In this document: in pieces, positions 57,184-64,000 of the stretch
How the letters are laid out: the number at the start of each line of letters is the position of its first letter
How positions within the stretch are numbered: position 1 is the stretch's first letter
Assembly: GCF_028204155.1 (NCBI RefSeq)
Contig: NZ_JAQLOI010000001.1
Coordinates: 372,001-436,000 of the forward strand
DNA: 64,000 nt
DNA from: Vibrio algarum
GTDB taxonomy: Bacteria > Pseudomonadota > Gammaproteobacteria > Enterobacterales > Vibrionaceae
Reading direction: 5' to 3'
Position numbers and translations under genes: made by a program
The notes under the pieces: generated by a model
Told to the model about the DNA's origin: nothing
Database searches by the model: none
Seen by the model: the letters and a program-made list of their open reading frames with translations, nothing else

Positions 57184-58590
57184 GTGTCATCTTCGCTATG
57201 GTTACAGTGTCTGCAACAACTACAAGAAGAGCTATCAGCAACTGAGTTTAGTATGTGGCTAAGGCCACTAGAAGCAGAACTTAATGATAATACGCTGACC
57301 TTATTTGCCCCGAACCGATTTGTTTTAGATTGGGTGCGTGATAGGTATCTAAACAATATTAATCGCCTTCTTAAAGAATTTTGTGGATCAGATGTACCTA
57401 ATCTTAGATTTGAAGTCGGCAGTAAGCGAATTTCTGTTTCTCCAACGCAAGTAACGAGAAAATCTAAAGCCGATGTTGCTGCAGAATCTTCAGCACCTGC
57501 GCAACTTCAAGCTCGTAAGCCTGTGCATAAAACCTGGGATGACGAATCTGAGTTGGTGGAAATTAATCACCGTTCTAACGTAAACCAAAAACACAACTTC
57601 AATAATTTTGTTGAGGGTAAGTCGAACCAATTAGGTTTGGCAGCTGCTCGCCAAGTGGCGGGTAATCCTGGTGCAGCATACAATCCACTATTTTTATACG
57701 GTGGAACCGGCTTGGGTAAAACACACTTATTGCATGCGGTTGGAAATGCAATTGTGGATAACAAGCCAAATGCAAAAGTTGTTTATATGCATTCAGAGCG
57801 TTTTGTTCAGGATATGGTAAAAGCGCTACAAAATAATGCTATTGAAGAGTTTAAGCGCTATTACCGAAGCGTTGATGCACTTCTAATCGATGATATTCAG
57901 TTTTTTGCGAACAAAGAACGCTCTCAAGAGGAGTTCTTTCACACCTTTAATGCACTCCTTGAAGGTAACCAGCAAATAATTCTTACTTCAGACCGTTATC
58001 CGAAAGAAATTAACGGTGTCGAAGATCGTTTGAAATCTCGTTTTGGGTGGGGATTAACGGTGGCGATAGAGCCTCCGGAATTGGAAACTCGAGTCGCCAT
58101 CTTGATGAAGAAAGCGGAAGACCACCAGATACACTTGGCTGATGAAGTTGCATTTTTTATCGCTAAGCGACTTCGCTCAAATGTCCGCGAGTTAGAAGGA
58201 GCACTTAATCGTGTTATAGCTAACGCTAACTTTACTGGACGGCCAATCACTATAGACTTTGTGCGTGAAGCGTTACGTGATCTGCTCGCTCTACAAGAGA
58301 AGCTGGTTACTATCGACAATATTCAAAAAACAGTTGCCGAATATTACAAAATTAAAGTTGCAGATTTACTTTCTAAGCGTCGTTCTCGTTCCGTAGCAAG
58401 ACCTCGCCAATTAGCGATGGCACTAGCTAAAGAGTTGACTAACCATAGTCTTCCCGAAATTGGCGATGCTTTTGGCGGCCGTGATCATACGACAGTATTG
58501 CACGCTTGTCGTAAAATAGAGCAGTTGCGTGAAGAGAGTCATGACATAAAAGAAGACTACTCAAATTTAATTCGTACCCTATCTTCTTAA
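57184..58590 (+). CDS. dnaA: Chromosomal replication initiator DnaA
   Basis: Binds oriC boxes as DnaA-ATP and melts the origin. It is 468 residues (E. coli 467). Domain I (SLWLQCLQQLQEELS) binds DnaB and DiaA partners; a variable linker follows. The AAA+ domain III has GGTGLGKTHLLHAVGN near 178, and Walker B LLIDDIQFF near 236. Domain IV carries the DNA-binding GGRDHTTVLHACRKI near 435. The start codon is GTG at 57184 with a GGGGT box. dnaN follows 30 bases on. Confidence 0.98.
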   Translation: MSSSLWLQCLQQLQEELSATEFSMWLRPLEAELNDNTLTLFAPNRFVLDWVRDRYLNNINRLLKEFCGSDVPNLRFEVGSKRISVSPTQVTRKSKADVAAESSAPAQLQARKPVHKTWDDESELVEINHRSNVNQKHNFNNFVEGKSNQLGLAAARQVAGNPGAAYNPLFLYGGTGLGKTHLLHAVGNAIVDNKPNAKVVYMHSERFVQDMVKALQNNAIEEFKRYYRSVDALLIDDIQFFANKERSQEEFFHTFNALLEGNQQIILTSDRYPKEINGVEDRLKSRFGWGLTVAIEPPELETRVAILMKKAEDHQIHLADEVAFFIAKRLRSNVRELEGALNRVIANANFTGRPITIDFVREALRDLLALQEKLVTIDNIQKTVAEYYKIKVADLLSKRRSRSVARPRQLAMALAKELTNHSLPEIGDAFGGRDHTTVLHACRKIEQLREESHDIKEDYSNLIRTLSS

Positions 58591-58620
58591 TAGCACAGTA
58601 GGTAAAGAAAAGAGACAGTT

Positions 58621-59721
58621 ATGAAATTTACTATTGAACGTAATCACCTTCTAAAGCCACTGCAACAAGTTTCGGGTGCATTAGGAGGTCGACCTACATT
58701 ACCTATTTTGGGCAATATATTACTTAAAGTAGAAGATAATACATTGCTAATGACTGCAACCGATTTAGAAGTTGAATTGGTTGCACGTATCGCTCTGGAA
58801 GGCGATTTTGAAGCGGGTAGTATTACAGTTCCTTCGCGTAAGTTTTTAGATATTTGGCGTGGATTACCTGATGATGCAGTTATTACTGTGGTATTGGATG
58901 GTGACAGAATTCAAGTTCGCTCAGGAAGAAGCCGATTTTCTCTTGCTACATTACCGGCTTCAGATTTTCCAAATATAGAAGATTGGCAAAGTGAAGTAGA
59001 AATAACACTTTCACAGATTGAACTTAGATCTCTTATCGAAAAGACACAGTTTTCAATGGCGAACCAAGATGTTCGTTATTATCTCAACGGTATGTTGTTT
59101 GAAATTGATGGTTCAACATTGCGTTCAGTTGCAACAGATGGCCATAGAATGGCGGTTTCACAAACAGCACTTGGTGCAGAGTTCACATCGCAACAGGTAA
59201 TTGTTCCACGTAAAGGAATTCAAGAGCTTGTACGTTTATTGGATGCACCTGAAAGCCCGGTCACTCTGCAGATAGGTCAATCAAATATTCGTGCTGACGT
59301 AAATAACTTTACGTTTACATCAAAATTAGTCGATGGTCGTTTTCCTGATTACCGACGAGTTATGCCACAAAGTACGACCAAAACATTAGAAGCAGGATGT
59401 GAAGAGTTACGTCAGGCATTTTCTCGTGCTGCGATCTTATCTAATGAGAAGTTTCGTGGAGTTAGAGTGAACCTTTATGGTAATGAAATGCGCATTACGG
59501 CTAACAATCCTGAACAAGAAGAAGCAGAAGAGCTGTTGGATGTTAATTTTCAAGGCGATGATTTAGAGATTGGTTTTAACGTTAGTTATGTATTGGATGT
59601 TTTAGGCACGCTGCGATGTGATAAAGTAAGAATTTCAATGTCTGATGCTAACGCTAGTGCTTTAGTTGAAAATGCGGACGATGACAGTGCAATGTATGTG
59701 GTTATGCCAATCCGTTTATAA
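58621..59721 (+). CDS. dnaN: DNA polymerase III beta sliding clamp
   Basis: Homodimeric ring that tethers replicative and repair polymerases. It is 366 residues, the E. coli length. It comprises three structurally repeated domains, with the start MKFTIERNHLLKPLQQVSGALGGRP and the C-terminal YVVMPIRL contributing to the clamp-binding pocket. It follows dnaA and precedes recF by 17 bases. Confidence 0.98.
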   Translation: MKFTIERNHLLKPLQQVSGALGGRPTLPILGNILLKVEDNTLLMTATDLEVELVARIALEGDFEAGSITVPSRKFLDIWRGLPDDAVITVVLDGDRIQVRSGRSRFSLATLPASDFPNIEDWQSEVEITLSQIELRSLIEKTQFSMANQDVRYYLNGMLFEIDGSTLRSVATDGHRMAVSQTALGAEFTSQQVIVPRKGIQELVRLLDAPESPVTLQIGQSNIRADVNNFTFTSKLVDGRFPDYRRVMPQSTTKTLEAGCEELRQAFSRAAILSNEKFRGVRVNLYGNEMRITANNPEQEEAEELLDVNFQGDDLEIGFNVSYVLDVLGTLRCDKVRISMSDANASALVENADDDSAMYVVMPIRL

Positions 59722-59738
59722 TTGAATATTGTAAATAG

Positions 59739-60863
59739 ATGCCTTTAACTCGTTTAGCGATTAAACAATTTAGAAATATCGAAGCCTGTGATATTGACCT
59801 ATCGGCAGGCTTTAATTTTATTATTGGACCCAATGGAAGCGGTAAGACTAGTCTTCTTGAAGCCGTTTATATGCTTGGTCATGGTCGTTCATTTAAAAGT
59901 GCATTGACAGGCCGGGTAATTCAAAATGAATGTAGTGAATTATTTATTCATGGCCGACTTAAGAGTGGGCAGCCTTTAGATTCTGATAGTTTTGAGTTAC
60001 CAGTAGGTATAAATAAGAAGCGTGATGGTACAACAGAGGTTAAAATAGGCGGTCAATCTGGCCAAAAACTGGCTCAGCTTGCGCAAGTTTTACCTTTACA
60101 GTTAATCCATCCCGAAGGTTTTGAATTGCTTACGGATGGGCCTAAGCATCGCAGAGCATTCATCGATTGGGGTGTGTTTCATACAGAATCAGGGTTTTAT
60201 GATGCTTGGGGAAGGTTAAAGCGCCTGACAAAGCAAAGAAATGCACTTTTGAAGTCGGCAAAGTGTTATAAAGAGCTTAGTTATTGGGATCAAGAGCTAG
60301 TTCAACTTGCTGAAAATATTGATAAATGGCGAAAAGCTTATATTGATGAGTTAAAATGTGTGGCAGAAGCAATCTGTAGCAGCTTTTTGCCAGAATTTGA
60401 GATCAAATTGAAGTATTATCGAGGGTGGGAAAAAGATACCTCCTACGCAGATATTCTAGAAAAAAACTTCGAAAGAGATCAAATGCTTGGGTATACCTTT
60501 AGTGGCCCAAATAAAGCAGATTTACGAATGAAAGTGAATAACACACCAGTTGAAGATGTGTTATCTCGTGGTCAATTGAAATTGATGGTTTGTGCATTGC
60601 GCGTCGCGCAGGGACAACACTTAACTCAAGTGACTGGTAAGCAATGCATCTATTTAATTGATGATTTTGCTTCAGAATTAGATAGCCAACGTCGCGAACG
60701 TTTAGCAACGTGTTTAAAGCAGACGGGGGCTCAGGTTTTTGTAAGTTCTATTACCGCCAGCCAGATCGACGATATGTATGACGAAAATGGCAGGATGTTT
60801 CATGTGGAACATGGCAAAATAGAGTGTATTGATAAGCGGGCTGATAGTCCTAATAGAGAGTAA
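59739..60863 (+). CDS. recF: DNA replication and repair protein RecF
   Basis: SMC-like ATPase that helps load RecA at single-strand gaps. It is 374 residues (E. coli 357). Walker A is GPNGSGKTSLLEAVYML near 30, the ABC signature SRGQLKLMVCALR near 272 and Walker B YLIDDFASELD near 305. The tail is about 17 residues longer than in E. coli; the segment encoding MFHVEHG contains a parS-like sequence. gyrB starts three bases downstream. Confidence 0.97.
   Translation: MPLTRLAIKQFRNIEACDIDLSAGFNFIIGPNGSGKTSLLEAVYMLGHGRSFKSALTGRVIQNECSELFIHGRLKSGQPLDSDSFELPVGINKKRDGTTEVKIGGQSGQKLAQLAQVLPLQLIHPEGFELLTDGPKHRRAFIDWGVFHTESGFYDAWGRLKRLTKQRNALLKSAKCYKELSYWDQELVQLAENIDKWRKAYIDELKCVAEAICSSFLPEFEIKLKYYRGWEKDTSYADILEKNFERDQMLGYTFSGPNKADLRMKVNNTPVEDVLSRGQLKLMVCALRVAQGQHLTQVTGKQCIYLIDDFASELDSQRRERLATCLKQTGAQVFVSSITASQIDDMYDENGRMFHVEHGKIECIDKRADSPNRE
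60796..60811 (+). promoter_or_regulatory. parS-like sequence inside recF
   Basis: TGTTTCATGTGGAACA matches the parS consensus TGTTTCACGTGAAACA at 14 of 16 positions. One of the two differences is a known tolerated variant (GGAACA arm); the other alters the central CACGTG. ParB from this window could use it, but its function is inferred only. Confidence 0.45.
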
Positions 60864-60866
60864 CTC

Positions 60867-63284
60867 ATGGCAGAAAATTACGATTCATCGAGTATTAAAG
60901 TACTGAAAGGATTGGATGCGGTACGCAAGCGTCCGGGAATGTACATTGGCGACACGGATGACGGAACCGGTCTTCATCATATGGTTTTCGAAGTTGTGGA
61001 CAACTCCATCGATGAAGCGTTGGCAGGTCACTGTAATGACATCATAATTACTATTCATGAAGATAACTCGGTATCAGTAAGTGATGATGGTCGAGGTATT
61101 CCAACAGAGATACATGAAGAAGAAGGTGTATCTGCTGCCGAAGTTATTATGACGGTATTGCACGCTGGTGGTAAGTTTGATGATAACTCATATAAAGTAT
61201 CCGGTGGCTTGCACGGTGTTGGTGTTTCAGTTGTTAACGCACTCTCTAAGCAGGTTGACTTAACTATTTACCGTCAAGGTAAAATCCATGAGCAAACATA
61301 TTGTCACGGCGTGCCACAATCACCATTAGCAGTTACCGGCTCAACTGAAAAAACTGGGACAGTAATTCGATTTTGGCCAAGTGAAGAAACGTTTACTAAC
61401 GTAAAATTCCATTATGAAATTTTAGCCAAACGCTTAAGAGAACTGTCGTTTCTAAATTCGGGTGTGTCCATTAAGCTTATTGATGAGCGCGAAGAAGATA
61501 AAATGGACCACTTTATGTATGAAGGTGGTACTAGAGCGTTTGTTGACTATTTAAATACCAATAAAACACCAATCATTCAAAAGGTATTCCACTTTGATTT
61601 TGAACGTGAAGACGGTATTACCGTTGAAGTAGCGATGCAGTGGAATGATGGTTATCAAGAAAATATTTTTTGTTATACCAATAATATTCCTCAAAAAGAT
61701 GGCGGTACACACCTAGCTGGTTTCCGTTCTGCGTTAACGCGTACGCTAAATAGCTTTATGGATAGAGAAGGTTTCTCCAAAAAGGCGAAAACAGCCACTT
61801 CTGGTGATGACGCTAGAGAAGGTTTAACAGCGGTTGTATCGGTTAAAGTACCGGATCCTAAGTTTTCTAGCCAAACAAAAGATAAGTTGGTTTCATCTGA
61901 AGTGAAATCAGCAGTTGAATCTGCAATGGGTGAAAAGCTGTCTGAATTCCTAATTGAAAATCCAGGCGAAGCTAAAATTGTTTGCGGTAAGATTATTGAT
62001 GCTGCTCGTGCTCGTGATGCTGCGCGTAAAGCCCGTGAAATGACTCGCCGTAAAGGTGCACTAGATTTAGCCGGTCTACCGGGTAAACTAGCGGATTGCC
62101 AAGAAAAAGATCCCGCTCTTTCCGAACTTTATATTGTGGAAGGGGACTCTGCTGGCGGTTCAGCCAAGCAGGGGCGTAATCGTAAGAATCAAGCAATTCT
62201 ACCGTTAAAAGGTAAAATCCTTAACGTAGAAAAAGCACGTTTTGATAAAATGCTTTCATCGCAAGAAGTGGCAACGCTAATTACAGCGCTTGGTTGTGGT
62301 ATTGGCCGTGACGAATATAACCCAGATAAACTGCGTTATCACAACATCATCATCATGACCGATGCCGATGTGGATGGTTCTCACATCCGTACGCTTCTTC
62401 TGACGTTCTTCTATCGCCAAATGCCCGAGCTTATCGAGCGTGGCTATATTTATATTGCTCAGCCACCACTTTATAAAGTGAAAAAAGGTAAGCAAGAGCA
62501 GTACATTAAAGATGAAGATGCAATGGATCAATATCAAGTATCACTTGCACTTGATAATGCTGAATTACATGTAAATCCAAATGCACCAACTATTGCTGGT
62601 GAAGCTTTGGAACAACTTGTTCAACAGTACAATAAAGGCATGAAGCTAGTGGATCGTATGACTCGCCGCTATCCTCATTCTCTTGTACATGAGCTGGTTT
62701 ATGTTCCTCGTTTAACGGTAGAAATGTGCCAAGATGCTACAGAAGTTGAAGCATGGGGTAAACGCTTAATCGAGCAGCTAAAAGCGAAAGAAACGGGTGC
62801 TAGCCAATACAGCCTTGAAGTTGAAAGACATGAAGAACTGAATGTTTCCTTAGCAAAAATTGTTATTCGTACTCATGGTGTTACACACGAATACGTTATT
62901 GGTTTAGACCTACTAGCAACGAAAGAGTATGGTAAGTTAGCTTCTTTGTCAGAGTCTCTAGAAGGACTAATAGAAGAAGGTGCTTACATTAAACGTGGCG
63001 AACGTACACTAGAAGTAGACAGCTTTGCTGAAGCACTAGAATGGCTGAAGAAAGAATCTCGTCGTGGTTTGAGCTTACAACGTTACAAAGGTCTCGGTGA
63101 GATGAACCCTGATCAACTTTGGGAAACCACGATGGATCCTGAAACTCGTCGTATGATGCAAGTGAAAATTGAAGATGCAGTTGGTGCGGATCAATTATTT
63201 ACGACCTTAATGGGTGATCAAGTTGAGCCTCGTCGTAACTTTATCGAAGACAATGCGCTTAAAGTAGCAAACTTAGACGTTTAG
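60867..63284 (+). CDS. gyrB: DNA gyrase subunit B
   Basis: ATPase subunit of the A2B2 enzyme that introduces negative supercoils. It is 805 residues (E. coli 804). The GHKL ATPase has GLHHMVFEVVDNSIDEALAG near 35 and GRGIPTEIH, then GGLHGVGVSVVNALS near 115. The TOPRIM domain shows EGDSAGGSAKQGRNR near 425 and DADVDGSHIRTLLLTFF near 500. The C-terminus ends NFIEDNALKVANLDV. It is last in the dnaA-dnaN-recF-gyrB order. Confidence 0.98.
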   Translation: MAENYDSSSIKVLKGLDAVRKRPGMYIGDTDDGTGLHHMVFEVVDNSIDEALAGHCNDIIITIHEDNSVSVSDDGRGIPTEIHEEEGVSAAEVIMTVLHAGGKFDDNSYKVSGGLHGVGVSVVNALSKQVDLTIYRQGKIHEQTYCHGVPQSPLAVTGSTEKTGTVIRFWPSEETFTNVKFHYEILAKRLRELSFLNSGVSIKLIDEREEDKMDHFMYEGGTRAFVDYLNTNKTPIIQKVFHFDFEREDGITVEVAMQWNDGYQENIFCYTNNIPQKDGGTHLAGFRSALTRTLNSFMDREGFSKKAKTATSGDDAREGLTAVVSVKVPDPKFSSQTKDKLVSSEVKSAVESAMGEKLSEFLIENPGEAKIVCGKIIDAARARDAARKAREMTRRKGALDLAGLPGKLADCQEKDPALSELYIVEGDSAGGSAKQGRNRKNQAILPLKGKILNVEKARFDKMLSSQEVATLITALGCGIGRDEYNPDKLRYHNIIIMTDADVDGSHIRTLLLTFFYRQMPELIERGYIYIAQPPLYKVKKGKQEQYIKDEDAMDQYQVSLALDNAELHVNPNAPTIAGEALEQLVQQYNKGMKLVDRMTRRYPHSLVHELVYVPRLTVEMCQDATEVEAWGKRLIEQLKAKETGASQYSLEVERHEELNVSLAKIVIRTHGVTHEYVIGLDLLATKEYGKLASLSESLEGLIEEGAYIKRGERTLEVDSFAEALEWLKKESRRGLSLQRYKGLGEMNPDQLWETTMDPETRRMMQVKIEDAVGADQLFTTLMGDQVEPRRNFIEDNALKVANLDV

Positions 63285-63330
63285 TATTTTAACTTTATCT
63301 TTCAAAAGGTAATTGTTACTCGTGCTTCTG

Positions 63331-63358
63331 AAACACCGCTTTTTGCGGTGTTTTTTTT
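63331..63358 (+). terminator. Terminator after gyrB
   Basis: AACACCGC (63332-63339) pairs with GCGGTGTT (63345-63352) over a five-T loop, followed by a long T run, 47 bases past the gyrB stop. Confidence 0.9.
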
Positions 63359-63365
63359 ATTTGCC

Positions 63366-63393
63366 CTTGAAAGCCATTTTTTTGCTCCCATAT
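63366..63393 (+). promoter_or_regulatory. Sigma-32 heat-shock promoter of ibpA
   Basis: CTTGAA (63366-63371, within CCCTTGAAA) and TCCCATAT (63386-63393), spaced 14 bases, fit the sigma-32 consensus CTTGAA-N13-17-CCCCATnT. It lies just after the gyrB terminator and about 170 bases before ibpA, giving a long leader. Confidence 0.82.
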
Positions 63394-63540
63394 TTATTTA
63401 TGAAGAGATGCCAATGGGTCTCTGCACCGCTTGTCCATTTTGGAGAGCACACAATTTAACTTTGAAAATTAGATCAGCAAGTCCATCTGGAGTGTTAAAT
63501 CTAATTCCTTAACCACTTTTATAAAAAAGAGTGTTTAAGG

Positions 63541-63563
63541 CTATTGCTTAATTAAGAGGATAG
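63541..63563 (+). promoter_or_regulatory. ROSE-type RNA thermometer at the ibpA ribosome site
   Basis: The leader's final hairpin pairs CTATTGCT (63541-63548) with AGGATAG (63557-63563), enclosing the AGAGGA ribosome site. The strand TTGCT opposite AGGA has the typical ROSE pairing (T-A, T-G, bulged G, C-G, T-A) over an eight-base loop. Heat should melt it and expose the ribosome site. Upstream leader sequence (about 63400-63540) could form the auxiliary stems. Confidence 0.78.
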
Positions 63564-63567
63564 AAAT

Positions 63568-64000
63568 ATGAGAACTGTAGACTTCGCACCACTTTACCGC
63601 AACGCTATTGGCTTTGATCGTTTGTTTGATTTAATGGAAGCTGGCGCAACCAAAAACTCTTCTAACGGTTACCCACCGTATAATATCGAACAACAAGATG
63701 AAAATAAGTACCGTATTACTATGGCAGTCGCGGGATTTTCTGATGAGCAACTAGACATTACTCAAAAAGAAAATATGCTTATTGTACGCGGTGAACGCAA
63801 AGCTGAAGAAGAGAAAAAGTACGTATATCAGGGTATTGCTGAGCGCGACTTCGAGCGTAAATTCCAATTAGCTGATTATGTGAAAGTCGTCGGCGCAGTA
63901 ATGGAAAATGGGTTACTCCATGTAGATTTAGAGCGTGAAATCCCAGAAGCAATGAAACCACGAAAAATTGCTATTAATGGTAGAAATCTTATAAGCGGCG
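63568..64000 (+). CDS. ibpA: Small heat-shock protein IbpA, 3' end cut by window
   Basis: Hsp20-family holdase that binds unfolding proteins for later refolding by DnaK/ClpB. The visible 144 codons start MRTVDFAPLYRNAIGFDRLF, as in E. coli IbpA. The alpha-crystallin domain runs from about residue 35 (YPPYNIEQQDENKYRITMAVAGF, part) to about 130, with the conserved GIAERDFERKFQLADYV and the dimer-contact GLLHVDLER. No stop is reached, but homologues are about 140-150 residues, so little is missing. It is regulated by sigma-32 and a thermometer. Confidence 0.95.
   Translation, partial: MRTVDFAPLYRNAIGFDRLFDLMEAGATKNSSNGYPPYNIEQQDENKYRITMAVAGFSDEQLDITQKENMLIVRGERKAEEEKKYVYQGIAERDFERKFQLADYVKVVGAVMENGLLHVDLEREIPEAMKPRKIAINGRNLISG

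Overview
The window is about 64 kb of an AT-rich gammaproteobacterial chromosome around its replication origin. Gene order and protein similarity point to a Vibrio-like member of the Vibrionaceae (large chromosome). The evidence is the mnmG-oriC-mioC arrangement, the purEK pair set between yrdD and tsaC, the mnmE-yidC-yidD-rnpA-rpmH / amino-acid ABC transporter / dnaA-dnaN-recF-gyrB order, and DsbA, RnpA and ATP synthase sequences closest to those of Vibrio. The species was not determined.

Layout. 1-4080: the 5' half of a 23S gene, a spacer with tRNA-Glu, a complete 16S gene and tandem rrn promoters, all on the minus strand. 4081-14414: translation, cofactor and purine housekeeping genes (yrdA, yrdB, aroE, hemF, tsaC, purEK, yrdD, smg, dprA, def, fmt, rsmB). 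14473-24760: potassium uptake (trkA, trkH), a TrhA/hemolysin-III gene with a FabR-like operator, a Spo0M-like gene, a poorly explained 0.5 kb stretch, then yihD, ccoG, srkA, dsbA and comM. 24900-31540: the ilv operon with its leader peptide and attenuator (ilvL-G-M-E-D-A). 31614-40220: glmU and the complete nine-gene atp operon. 40307-44530: parB, parA, rsmG, mnmG. 44531-44994: oriC, with three 13-mers, three perfect DnaA boxes and dense GATC sites. 44995-45429: mioC. 45507-50505: an accessory cassette made of a LysR-type regulator divergent from an NCS1 permease, a DUF917 protein and a HyuA-type protein. 50520-54577: mnmE, yidC, yidD, rnpA, rpmH. 54654-56850: an amino-acid ABC transporter. 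56976-63358: dnaA, dnaN, recF, gyrB. 63366-64000: a heat-shock promoter, a ROSE-type RNA thermometer and ibpA, cut by the window edge.

Organisation. Most genes point away from oriC: the rrn, atp and mnmG blocks are on the minus strand to its left, and dnaA-gyrB is on the plus strand to its right. Visible regulation includes a PurR box on purEK, ilv attenuation, a DnaA-box-overlapped dnaA promoter, tandem rrn promoters, a sigma-32 promoter plus thermometer on ibpA, and a long dyad between the LysR gene and its target operon.

Data quality. Eight genes (dprA, rsmB, trhA, srkA, comM, ilvA, the LysR gene, rnpA) have broken frames. All ten breaks lie in mononucleotide runs of 5-7 bases, and adding one base at each restores a protein of family length. 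Because rnpA and rsmB are among them, undercalled homopolymers in the sequence are far likelier than real gene decay.
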